Below, piece after piece: positions 1-7,792 of a stretch of DNA of 64,000 bases. The translations under genes and the position numbers were made by a program. The stretch lies in contig CAZVJY010000005.1 in assembly GCA_964626685.1 (NCBI GenBank), positions 86,562 through 150,561 on the forward strand, in the 5' to 3' direction. Each line of letters begins with the position of its first letter. The first letter of the stretch is position 1. The notes under the pieces are model-generated. The model did not search any database, was not told the origin of the DNA, and saw only the letters and a list, made by a program, of their open reading frames with translations. Origin of the DNA: RGEC01 sp964626685 (GTDB taxonomy: Bacteria; Bacteroidota; Bacteroidia; NS11-12g; UBA955).

Positions 1-1035
1 GCTTACAACAACTATGTAATTTTCAGCAATAGTTTTTACCATTTGTCAGATGGCAAAAACCTGTACGTGCAGTATCCGGAGGAACAATACGACGTATTTA
101 AGTATTCACCCACATTCGCCCTGTTTTTCGCACCCTTATCAGCTTTGCCCAGCAGTATTGGTCTTTCAGTATGGAACTTGCTGAATGTACTCGTCTTTTT
201 ATTTGCTCTTAAAAAGTTGTCGCTACCACCCAATCGTGAGCTGGGGTTTGGTTTGCTCGCCATTCCGGAGATTTTTACCACCACCACCAACAGTCAAAGT
301 AATTTGTTAATCGCAGGGCTGCTTATACTGGCATATATAAATCTGGAAAGAGGGAAAACCCTTTTGCCGGTGCTGTTTATTTCCCTCACGGTTTTCATTA
401 AACTGTTTGGTATTTTGTTTTTTGCCCTGGTTTTGTTGTATCCCCAACGCCTGAAAGCCATACCTGTAGCGGCAGGCATCATTCTCGGTCTGTTTATCTT
501 GCCGATGCCATTCGGAGGCTGGGATCGGCTCATACTGCACTACCGCGAATATTTCGGTCTCATTGCAGGCGACCACGGCTTCTTTGTGAAATACAGTGTC
601 ATGGGCTGGTTGCAAAGCTGGTTTGGCTGGCAACCCGATAAAAACATCATTGTGCTTGCGGGTCTTCTCCTTCAGTGTTTTCCTCTATTGTTCTGGAAGG
701 GATTTAGCAATCGCGACTTCAGGACCATTTATGCCGCATCCTGGCTCATCTGGCTGGTCATATTCAACCACATGGCCGAAAGTGCCACTTTTATCATTGC
801 CGTAGCCGGAGTGTTGTTATGGTACTTTGCGCTTCCGGAAAGGAAAGCATGGCATATTGCTCTCTTGGTTCCTGTAATGTTGTTTACCTGCCTGGGCCCT
901 TCGGATATTTACCCGAAGGCCTGGCGTATTCTGATTGTGGAGACCTGGCAGCTGAAGGTGTTCCCGTGTATCCTCATTTGGGCAATTTGTATGTTTCGGC
1001 TAATGCGTTATAGAAAACAGGCATTATCTCTTTAA
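1..1035 (+). CDS. Glycosyltransferase family 87 (DUF2029) membrane protein, 5' partial
   Basis: The reading frame is open from the first base of the window, so the N-terminus lies outside; 344 residues are visible. The protein is strongly hydrophobic with about eight membrane segments, and begins with the conserved run in which a short loop (LYPEEQYDVFKYSP-like) precedes a helix, as in DUF2029/GT87 polyprenyl-phosphate-dependent mannosyltransferase-like proteins. Such proteins use a lipid-linked sugar at the outer face of the inner membrane. Acceptor and sugar cannot be told from sequence. The TTG at 43 is an internal codon, not the start. It ends about 55 bases before the arsR operator. Confidence 0.75.
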   Translation, partial: AYNNYVIFSNSFYHLSDGKNLYVQYPEEQYDVFKYSPTFALFFAPLSALPSSIGLSVWNLLNVLVFLFALKKLSLPPNRELGFGLLAIPEIFTTTTNSQSNLLIAGLLILAYINLERGKTLLPVLFISLTVFIKLFGILFFALVLLYPQRLKAIPVAAGIILGLFILPMPFGGWDRLILHYREYFGLIAGDHGFFVKYSVMGWLQSWFGWQPDKNIIVLAGLLLQCFPLLFWKGFSNRDFRTIYAASWLIWLVIFNHMAESATFIIAVAGVLLWYFALPERKAWHIALLVPVMLFTCLGPSDIYPKAWRILIVETWQLKVFPCILIWAICMFRLMRYRKQALSL

Positions 1036-1090
1036 GTTAATCTAAAAAGACCGTTGATTGTTATCATGTCTTTTGCTTTCCGGATTTAAA

Positions 1091-1116
1091 TATTGTAATA
1101 TTGCAATATAACAATA
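1091..1116. promoter_or_regulatory. ArsR operator 1 overlapping the arsR1 start codon
   Basis: A 26-bp imperfect palindrome (half-site TATTGTAATATTG, centre between 1103 and 1104) has one mismatched pair per half. Its last base is the A of the ATG at 1116. A TAATATTG box (1096-1103), one base off the Bacteroidota -7 consensus TAnnTTTG, lies inside it, so a bound repressor would cover promoter and start. The layout is typical of autoregulated ArsR/SmtB genes. The binding role is inferred. Confidence 0.7.
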
Positions 1117-1448
1117 TGGGATTAACAAAGACAGCATATTTTACCGAAGGTCAAAATGACATTGCTACTGTTGCCAAAGCCCTGGGGCATCCGGCAAGGG
1201 TTGCTATCCTGGACTACCTGCTTAAAGTGGAAGATTGTATTTGTGGTGATATTGTTACTGAAGTCCGGTTGTCACAACCCACTGTTTCGCAACATCTTAA
1301 AGAGTTGAAACTTGCAGGCCTCATAAAAGGCAATATTGAAGGAAAGTCGATTTGTTATTGTATAGACGAAGATGGAATAGGAAAATTGCACCAATATACA
1401 CAAAGCCTGATACACGGGTGTAAAAGGAGAAAATCGGAGTGTTGTTAA
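1116..1448 (+). CDS. arsR: ArsR-family metalloregulatory repressor (first copy)
   Basis: Winged-helix repressor of 110 aa. The recognition region reads SQPTVSQHLKELKLAGLI, and a CICGDIV motif at the start of the DNA-binding region supplies the Cys pair used by ArsR proteins to sense As(III)/Sb(III). Further cysteines lie in a CYC motif and at the C-terminus (ECC). The start chosen is the ATG at 1116, because the in-frame TTG at 1101 lies inside the operator palindrome. It is followed 16 bp later by a DUF6428 gene. A paralogue with the same CICGDIV and CYCID motifs is encoded at 3489-3821 on the other strand. Ligand specificity is inferred from the neighbours. Confidence 0.9.
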   Translation: MGLTKTAYFTEGQNDIATVAKALGHPARVAILDYLLKVEDCICGDIVTEVRLSQPTVSQHLKELKLAGLIKGNIEGKSICYCIDEDGIGKLHQYTQSLIHGCKRRKSECC

Positions 1449-1464
1449 ATTTAATCAGTAAATT

Positions 1465-1935
1465 ATGAAAATATCAGAAGTAAAAGCAATTCTTGGCTGT
1501 GCAGAAAATGTCTCATTTGCCGATGAAAATGGGATGTTCATTCCACCTCATTTTCATATAACGGAAGTGGGCGTTGTCGTAAAACACTTCATTGATTGCG
1601 GTGGCAGTTTCAGAAGTGAAAAAAAAGCCAATCTTCAACTTTGGGTGGCAAACGATACCGAACACCGCATGACTGCCGATAAATTTTTAAAGATCATTTC
1701 ACTCTCTGAAGGGTTGCTAGGCACGGAAGATTTGCATGTTGAGGTGGAATACCAAGGCATAACCATCGGAAAATATGATCTTGACCATAATGGACAACAC
1801 TTTGTACTCCGCAACACCAAAACCGCTTGCCTGGCAGAAGACGCCTGCGGTATTCCGGGTATTAAACAAAAAATGGTCCTTTCTGAAGTTAAACCCGCTA
1901 AGACATCTTGCACACCGGGTGGTGGCTGCTGCTAA
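1465..1935 (+). CDS. DUF6428 family protein, arsenic-locus associated
   Basis: A 156-aa soluble protein with no signal peptide. The sequence (PPHFHITEVG near the start, then a C-terminal tail rich in Cys, CTPGGGCC) fits the DUF6428 family, which in Bacteroidota is commonly found beside ars genes. The HFH pair and the terminal cysteines could bind metal, but no function is established and I do not assign one. It follows arsR1 by 16 bp and is probably co-transcribed and derepressed with it. It converges with acr3 on the opposite strand. Confidence 0.7.
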   Translation: MKISEVKAILGCAENVSFADENGMFIPPHFHITEVGVVVKHFIDCGGSFRSEKKANLQLWVANDTEHRMTADKFLKIISLSEGLLGTEDLHVEVEYQGITIGKYDLDHNGQHFVLRNTKTACLAEDACGIPGIKQKMVLSEVKPAKTSCTPGGGCC

Positions 1936-2027
1936 AAAGCCCATAATGTTGATTGAAAGATATTAGGAAACGATCAATGTTTGCCTTAATGAACAACCAT
2001 TATGCCTTGGCGAATCATTTCTTAATG

Positions 2028-3062
2028 TCAGAAATACTTTTTCTTCAGCACAAACGCCAGCTTCACCATAAGAATCAGCACAGGTACTTCCACCAGCGGA
2101 CCAATGACCCCCGCAAAAGCCTGACCGCTATTTAATCCAAAAACACCAATGGCTACCGCAATAGCCAGCTCAAAATTGTTACCTGCTGCCGAAAACGAAA
2201 CCGATGCGGTTTCCGGATAGGCGGCTCCCAGTTTTTTGGCCACCAAAAACATCAGCCCGAACATGATGCAGAAATACAGTACCAGTGGTACGGCCACACG
2301 AACTACGTCCAGCGGCAGTTTCACCATCAGTTCGCCTTTCAGTGAAAACATGATCACAATGGTAAGCAGCAGTGCCGAAAGGGTAATGGGCGAAATGCGC
2401 GGTATGTATTTTTGGTTATACCATGCCTCTCCTTTTAATGCAATCAATCCATAGCGGCTAATCACCCCCATCAAAAAAGGGATTCCCAGGTAAATACCAA
2501 CGGTTTTGGCTATTTCTGCTATGCCAATATTGATCTGAATGGATTTTAACCCGAATAAAGGAGGCATTTTTTCCAGAAAGAACCATGCATACAAGCTGAA
2601 AAACAATAGTTGCAACACACTGTTGATACCCACCAGGGCGGCAATATACTCGCGGTTTCCCTCGGCCAGTTCGTTCCACACAATTACCATGGCTATGCAA
2701 GGTGCTATGCCAATTAAAATAAGGCCAGACATGTAATCCGGGTAATCGGAAAGAAACAACATGCTTAGGAAGAACATAAGCAAGGGGCCCACAAACCAGG
2801 TTATAAACATGTTGGAAAAGAAAAGCCCCTTATTGGTAAACAGAGCCGGAATCTTTTCATAGCGCACTTTTGCCAGCGGGGGATACATCATTAATATCAG
2901 ACCAATTGCCAGCGGTGTATTTGTGGTGCCGTCACCCATTGCCTGAATTGCCGCGGGAACGGATGGAAACCAAACCCCGAGTGCAACGCCTGCTGCCATG
3001 GCAAGGAAAATCCATACGGTGAGATAGCGATCTAAAAATCCGAGTCTTTTATTTCCGGGCAT
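2028..3062 (-). CDS. acr3: Arsenite efflux permease Acr3
   Basis: A 344-aa integral membrane protein with about ten hydrophobic helices, matching the ACR3 branch of the BASS superfamily. ACR3 exports arsenite from the cytoplasm using the proton motive force. The conserved cysteine of the fourth helix, in the context GIAPCIAMVIVWN, is present; this Cys is required in characterised ACR3 proteins. The opening motif LDRYLTVWIF and a PPLAKVRYEK loop are also typical. The gene begins 4 bp after arsC, in the order arsR2-arsC-acr3, consistent with one arsenic-inducible transcript from the operator at 3828-3849. Confidence 0.93.
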   Translation of the reverse strand: MPGNKRLGFLDRYLTVWIFLAMAAGVALGVWFPSVPAAIQAMGDGTTNTPLAIGLILMMYPPLAKVRYEKIPALFTNKGLFFSNMFITWFVGPLLMFFLSMLFLSDYPDYMSGLILIGIAPCIAMVIVWNELAEGNREYIAALVGINSVLQLLFFSLYAWFFLEKMPPLFGLKSIQINIGIAEIAKTVGIYLGIPFLMGVISRYGLIALKGEAWYNQKYIPRISPITLSALLLTIVIMFSLKGELMVKLPLDVVRVAVPLVLYFCIMFGLMFLVAKKLGAAYPETASVSFSAAGNNFELAIAVAIGVFGLNSGQAFAGVIGPLVEVPVLILMVKLAFVLKKKYF

Positions 3063-3066
3063 ATTT

Positions 3067-3489
3067 TCAGTGATTAAGGTGTTTTTGGATAAATGCCGAA
3101 CAATAGGATTTTATGAGGTATCGCGTGTGTTCAAAAGCGTGGTGTATTTCTTCCTCTGTGCCCGAGGCTTTAGCGGGATCGGGAAAATTCTCATGATACA
3201 GCGTAGCGGAAGTGGGAAACCAGGGGCAACGTTCTTTCGCGTGGTCGCAAACCGTGATGACATAATCAAAGTCAATGTTTCTGTATTCATCTACATGGTT
3301 GCTGCTGTGGCTGCTTATGTCGATGCCGTCCTCTGCCATAATAGCTATGGCTTTCGGATTTACACCGTGGGTTTCCACGCCGGCGCTGTATACCTCCACT
3401 TTGTTTCCTCCCATGGCAGCCAGGTAGCCGTGTGCTATCTGACTTCGGCACGAGTTACCTGTGCACAGTACTAAAATTTTTGTTTTCAT
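3067..3489 (-). CDS. arsC: Arsenate reductase, thioredoxin-coupled LMW-phosphatase type
   Basis: A 140-aa cytoplasmic enzyme that reduces As(V) to As(III) for export by Acr3. The N-terminal P-loop CTGNSCRS carries the nucleophilic Cys (CX5R), and the downstream VCDHAKERCPWFP segment carries the two resolving cysteines of the thioredoxin-dependent (Staphylococcus/Bacillus type) family. The length is usual for this family. The start codon overlaps the arsR2 stop (TGATG), indicating translational coupling, and acr3 follows after 4 bp. Confidence 0.93.
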   Translation of the reverse strand: MKTKILVLCTGNSCRSQIAHGYLAAMGGNKVEVYSAGVETHGVNPKAIAIMAEDGIDISSHSSNHVDEYRNIDFDYVITVCDHAKERCPWFPTSATLYHENFPDPAKASGTEEEIHHAFEHTRYLIKSYCSAFIQKHLNH

Positions 3490-3821
3490 CAGCAGGATTT
3501 TGTTTGTTTAGGGTCGAATGTTTTAAAGAATTTTTTAAATGTTTTTCTCATGGATTCCCAATTATCCGCATCAATGCAGTAGCAGGTTTTTGGTCCCTCA
3601 ATTTCTCCTTTAATAATACCAGCATTTTTTAGTTCTTTCAGGTGCTGGCTAACGGTACTTTGCGATAAGGGAATTTCCTCTACAATATCTCCACATATAC
3701 ATGTTTCTTTTTCCATCAATACCCGAAGAATAGCTATTCTTGCAGGACTGGAAAGGGCTTTGGCATATTCAGCAATGCGGTTGTCACGCACGCTGAATTC
3801 TTCATTTTTAGCTGTTCCCAT
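3489..3821 (-). CDS. arsR: ArsR-family metalloregulatory repressor (second copy)
   Basis: A 110-aa winged-helix protein parallel to the repressor at 1116-1448: CICGDIV sensor motif, SQSTVSQHLKELKNAGII recognition region and CYCID in the wing. It heads arsR2-arsC-acr3 with stop/start overlap into arsC. The start is the ATG at 3821, a few bases inside the palindromic operator at 3828-3849. The two copies differ in their C-terminal tails (this one ends KQTKSC), so they may respond to different ligands or thresholds. That is not resolvable here. Confidence 0.9.
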   Translation of the reverse strand: MGTAKNEEFSVRDNRIAEYAKALSSPARIAILRVLMEKETCICGDIVEEIPLSQSTVSQHLKELKNAGIIKGEIEGPKTCYCIDADNWESMRKTFKKFFKTFDPKQTKSC

Positions 3822-3827
3822 GATTTA

Positions 3828-3849
3828 ATTATCGCAATATTACGATAAT
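3828..3849. promoter_or_regulatory. ArsR operator 2 upstream of arsR2-arsC-acr3
   Basis: A 22-bp palindrome with half-site ATTATCGNAAT and one mismatched pair lies 6 bp upstream of the arsR2 start. Its AATATT centre embeds TAATATTG on the minus strand, the same -7-like box found in operator 1. The flanks differ (TTATCG here, TTGTAA there), so the repressors may discriminate between the sites. Confidence 0.7.
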
Positions 3850-3960
3850 AATAGCAGATAGAAAATTATTTTTTTGTTAACGGGTATGAATCTTCAACAT
3901 CGAAAAAACAAGGAATGAAAAACAAACATATTTATCCCTTTTGGCATGGGTTTTTAAATT

Positions 3961-3968
3961 TATCTTTG
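3961..3968 (+). promoter_or_regulatory. TAnnTTTG -7 element for the GH16 gene
   Basis: TATCTTTG ends 7 nt before the ATG at 3976. A TTTG at 3940-3943 gives a plausible -33 element 17 bp upstream. The short distance suggests an almost leaderless transcript. Confidence 0.6.
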
Positions 3969-3975
3969 TATCAGT

Positions 3976-4908
3976 ATGCGGGCTTCTTTGGTGATTCTTT
4001 TTGTGGGATGTTTTTTTCAGGTTTCCGGACAAAGTAAGCTGGACAGCACACGTGATGGATTTACAAGGGGCAAGGCAGGATTAATGCTCAAGCGCGGCTG
4101 GGATTTATCCAACACTCCCGGAAACGGGCATTACAGGCAGGCGGATAAAAACACAGTGACCCTGCGGTTACCGGCAGAGGCGCGGGAATTTATTCCCGTT
4201 TTTGCCGACGAATTTGATTCTTTAAACACAAACATCTGGCAAATTGGGCAGCCCTGGGGGCGATACCACGGGCAGCAGCCGCATCAGTATTATGGCGACA
4301 GTGAAGTGTTTGTGAAAAACGGGGTGCTTTTTTTACAAAACCGCTATGCCCCAAAAAAATTTCCGTCAGGCGACAGCAGTATCATTATCCCCTATGGCAC
4401 CGGGCTTATCAACACCGCCCATTCCCGCACTTTTCAATACGGTTTTTTTGCCATTCGCAGTAAAAACCCATCAGGACCAGCCACCTGGCCGGCATTCTGG
4501 CTCACCGGGAAGAACAACTGGCCTCCGGAAATTGATGTTTATGAGATGTATGGCAAAAGCACCGGGAAAACCGTACACCGGCAAACCATGACACTGCACT
4601 TCGGAAAAATAGAAACCCGCACCAAAACACACCTGATGAAAGCAGTGAACCTAAGCAAAGACACCGATTCGGCCTTTCATATTTACGCATGCCTTTGGAC
4701 ACCCGACAGGGTGGTGTTTTACACCGATGGGGTCCCTGTGCGCAGTATAAACATGAATCAATGGATGCGGCGGTTTTATCAGGAGCCCATGTACCTGGTG
4801 GTAAACAACGCTGTTGATCATCGCTATTTGCAACACATCGACAATAGCCGACTTCCGGTAGCACTTGAAGTAGACTGGATACGGGTTTATACTGCGCCAC
4901 AACCTTAA
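3976..4908 (+). CDS. Secreted glycoside hydrolase family 16
   Basis: A 310-aa protein with an N-terminal signal peptide (MRASLVILFVGCFFQVSGQS). The catalytic GH16 signature appears as WPPEIDVYEMYG around residues 182-193, where the two glutamates of ExDxxE are nucleophile and acid/base. The preceding FADEFDS and PATWPAFWLTG segments are also typical of the jelly-roll fold. GH16 enzymes cut beta-1,3 or beta-1,4 glucans and galactans (laminarin, agar, carrageenan, porphyran). The substrate cannot be read from these motifs, and no SusCD pair or other CAZyme is nearby, so this is a lone secreted enzyme rather than part of a polysaccharide utilisation locus. Confidence 0.85.
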   Translation: MRASLVILFVGCFFQVSGQSKLDSTRDGFTRGKAGLMLKRGWDLSNTPGNGHYRQADKNTVTLRLPAEAREFIPVFADEFDSLNTNIWQIGQPWGRYHGQQPHQYYGDSEVFVKNGVLFLQNRYAPKKFPSGDSSIIIPYGTGLINTAHSRTFQYGFFAIRSKNPSGPATWPAFWLTGKNNWPPEIDVYEMYGKSTGKTVHRQTMTLHFGKIETRTKTHLMKAVNLSKDTDSAFHIYACLWTPDRVVFYTDGVPVRSINMNQWMRRFYQEPMYLVVNNAVDHRYLQHIDNSRLPVALEVDWIRVYTAPQP

Positions 4909-4958
4909 AAAGATTGGCGCCGAGGCCATTTCTTCATTATCTTTACCCTTCAATTTTA

Positions 4959-7742
4959 ATGGCTGAAAAGAAACTCTTTCTACTTGATGGCATGGCCCTG
5001 GTTTACCGGGCTTTTTTTGCCTTCAATCAGAACCCGCGCATTACCAGCACCGGTCTGAACGCCAGCGCGATGTTTGGTTTTACCAATACCTTGCTGGATG
5101 TGCTGAATAAGCAAAAGCCCACCCACATTGCCGTGGTTTTTGATACCGATAAACCCACAGACCGGCATATTGAATACGAAAAATATAAGGCACACCGCGA
5201 AGAAATGCCCGAAGATCTTAGGCGGAGCCTTCCCTACATTCAGCGCATCATTGAAGGTTTCAACATACCCGTAGTTACCCATGACGGATACGAAGCAGAT
5301 GACATTATAGGCACCTTTGCCCTGCAAGCAGCCGAACTGGATTTTGATGTGTTTATGATGACCCCCGACAAAGATTTTGGACAGCTGGTGCGTGACCACG
5401 TATTCATCTACAAACCCGGCCGAATGGGGAACCCCGATGAAGTGCTGGGTGTGCCTGAAGTACTGAAAAAGTGGGAAGTGGAGCGCGTTGATCAGGTAAT
5501 TGATATTCTAGGGCTTTGGGGGGATGCCGTAGACAACATTCCCGGGGTGCCCGGCGTGGGTGAAAAAACAGCCAAAAAGCTCATTCAGGAGTTTGGCAGC
5601 ATAGAAAACATCCTTGCCAATACCGATAAGCTGAAGGGCGCGATGAAGGAAAAGTTTGAAAACAACCAAGAGCAGGCACTGATGAGCAAGCGACTGGCCA
5701 CCATCAACACGGCCGTGCCCGTGGATTTGCACCCGGACGAGCTGATTTTAAAAAGCCCGGATGAAGAAAAACTCAAGGAGGTTTTCAATGAACTGGAGTT
5801 TCGCACCATGATGAAACGGGTATTTGGCGACAACGGTGCTCCTGCAGCCGCTGCACCGGCAGGAAACAACCGCATGCAGGCCAGTCTGTTTGATTTACCC
5901 GAAGTGTCAGTGCCCGAACCAGCAAGAGAATACAAAACCCTGCAGGATGTGAAACACCGCTATGTGTTATGCAACAGCGAAGAACTGATACAGGAAGCCA
6001 TACAGCAGATGCAGGCAGCAGCAGAGTTTTGTTTTGATACAGAGACCACCGGGCTGGTAGCCTTTGATGCCGATATTGTGGGGCTAGCCCTGAGCTGTAA
6101 GCCTCATGATGGTTATTACATTCCCTTTCCCAGAGAATTCGAAGCGGCCAAAACGTTGTTTGCACGCTTCCGCGACTTGTTTTCGGGCAGCAACCATAAG
6201 GTGGCACAAAACCTCAAATACGATTTATCCGTGCTGAAACGCTACGGCATGGAGGTTTCAGGGCCGTGTTTCGATACCATGCTGGCACATTACCTTATAG
6301 AACCCGATATGCGCCACAATATGGATCTGCTGGCAGAAAGCTATCTTCACTACAAACCCATCAGCATTGAGACGCTGATTGGCAAAAAAGGTGCAGCGCA
6401 GCTGAGCATGGCGGTGGTGGATGTGGAAAAGGTGAAAGAGTATGCAGTAGAGGATGCGGATATTACGCTTCAGCTTAAACAAAAACTTGAACCAGAACTT
6501 CATAACCGAAATGTATATAATGTTTTTGAAAAACTGGAAATGCCGCTGGTTTCGGTGCTGAGCGATGTAGAACAGGAAGGTGTTCGGGTAGATACAGACT
6601 TTCTGAAAGACTATAGTAAAGAACTGAACAGGCAGAGCCTGGAAATACAATCACGCATTTTTGAACTGGCCGGGGAAGAATTCAACATTTCCTCGCCCAT
6701 GCAGGTGGGTAAGATATTGTTTGAAAAACTGAAACTGCTGGATAAACCCAAAACCACCAAAACCGGGCAATACCAGACAGACGAAGAGACTTTGTTGTCG
6801 CTTTCCGGCGAGCATGAAATTGTGCAGCGCATTCTGGATTTCAGACAATTGCAAAAATTAAAAGGCACGTATGTGGATGCCCTGCCTTTGCTGGTAAACC
6901 ACCGCACCGGCAGGGTACATACATCTTTTAACCAGGCGGTGGCTGCCACAGGCCGTTTGAGCAGCCAAAACCCCAATCTGCAAAATATTCCCATACGCAC
7001 AGAACTGGGCAAGGAAGTGCGCCGTGCGTTCGTGGCCAGAGACGAAAACCATGTGTTGCTTAGTGCAGATTATTCGCAGATAGAATTGCGTGTGATAGCC
7101 CATGTGAGCGGGGATGAAGGTATGATGGACGCATTCAGGCAGGGTATAGACATTCATACAGCCACTGCTGCAAGGGTGTGGGGAGTGCCGCTGGACGCGG
7201 TTGACAAAGACATGCGCCGCAAGGCTAAAACGGTCAATTTCGGAATCATCTACGGGATTTCTGCTTTTGGATTGAGCCAGCGCGTGGGCATTCCCCGCAA
7301 GGAAGCCAAAGAAATTATAGACAACTATTTTGAAAAGTTTCCGGGCATCAAAAACTACATGGACAGTACCATCGCTTTTGCCCAGCAACACGGCTACGTG
7401 GAAACCATTCTGGGCCGCAGGCGCTATATCCGCGACATTAACAGCAGAAATGCCACCGTGCGCGGTTTTGCTGAACGAAACGCCATCAACGCGCCCATAC
7501 AGGGCAGCGCCGCCGATATGATCAAGGTGGCTATGATAAAAATACATGCCTGGTTGAAGGAAAACCATCCGCAAACCCGCATGATTCTTCAGGTTCACGA
7601 TGAATTGCTGTTTGATGTGCCCAAAAGTGAGGTGGAACAGATCGCGCCGCACATTAAACACATTATGCAAACAGCCATGCCCTTGAAAGTGCCCGTGGAA
7701 GTGGAATACGGAACCGGTGACAACTGGCTTCAGGCACATTGA
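4959..7742 (+). CDS. polA: DNA polymerase I
   Basis: A 927-aa DNA repair and Okazaki-fragment polymerase. The N-terminal 5' nuclease domain (about 1-300) contains GYEADDIIGT and the helix-hairpin-helix GVPGVGEKTA. The 3'-5' exonuclease domain (about 335-505) keeps its catalytic FDTETTG motif near residue 359, so proofreading is probably active. The polymerase domain shows motif A SADYSQIELR (about 701), O-helix RRKAKTVNFGIIYG (about 752) with Phe rather than Tyr, and motif C QVHDELLFD (about 877). The start is the ATG at 4959; an in-frame TTG 45 bases upstream would add residues that do not look like family sequence. The TPR gene begins 51 bp after the stop. Confidence 0.97.
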   Translation: MAEKKLFLLDGMALVYRAFFAFNQNPRITSTGLNASAMFGFTNTLLDVLNKQKPTHIAVVFDTDKPTDRHIEYEKYKAHREEMPEDLRRSLPYIQRIIEGFNIPVVTHDGYEADDIIGTFALQAAELDFDVFMMTPDKDFGQLVRDHVFIYKPGRMGNPDEVLGVPEVLKKWEVERVDQVIDILGLWGDAVDNIPGVPGVGEKTAKKLIQEFGSIENILANTDKLKGAMKEKFENNQEQALMSKRLATINTAVPVDLHPDELILKSPDEEKLKEVFNELEFRTMMKRVFGDNGAPAAAAPAGNNRMQASLFDLPEVSVPEPAREYKTLQDVKHRYVLCNSEELIQEAIQQMQAAAEFCFDTETTGLVAFDADIVGLALSCKPHDGYYIPFPREFEAAKTLFARFRDLFSGSNHKVAQNLKYDLSVLKRYGMEVSGPCFDTMLAHYLIEPDMRHNMDLLAESYLHYKPISIETLIGKKGAAQLSMAVVDVEKVKEYAVEDADITLQLKQKLEPELHNRNVYNVFEKLEMPLVSVLSDVEQEGVRVDTDFLKDYSKELNRQSLEIQSRIFELAGEEFNISSPMQVGKILFEKLKLLDKPKTTKTGQYQTDEETLLSLSGEHEIVQRILDFRQLQKLKGTYVDALPLLVNHRTGRVHTSFNQAVAATGRLSSQNPNLQNIPIRTELGKEVRRAFVARDENHVLLSADYSQIELRVIAHVSGDEGMMDAFRQGIDIHTATAARVWGVPLDAVDKDMRRKAKTVNFGIIYGISAFGLSQRVGIPRKEAKEIIDNYFEKFPGIKNYMDSTIAFAQQHGYVETILGRRRYIRDINSRNATVRGFAERNAINAPIQGSAADMIKVAMIKIHAWLKENHPQTRMILQVHDELLFDVPKSEVEQIAPHIKHIMQTAMPLKVPVEVEYGTGDNWLQAH

Positions 7743-7792
7743 TTTCAACAAAAGACATACCAGCAGCGTTATTTATGCATACAGGCCGGACA

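Noticed and set aside
1936..2027. Terminator between convergent DUF6428 and acr3 genes
   Set aside because: No GC-rich stem with T-run visible on either strand.
6858..7751. A 297-codon open frame antisense to polA
   Set aside because: It lies wholly within a confident polA polymerase domain and has no recognisable domain or promoter.
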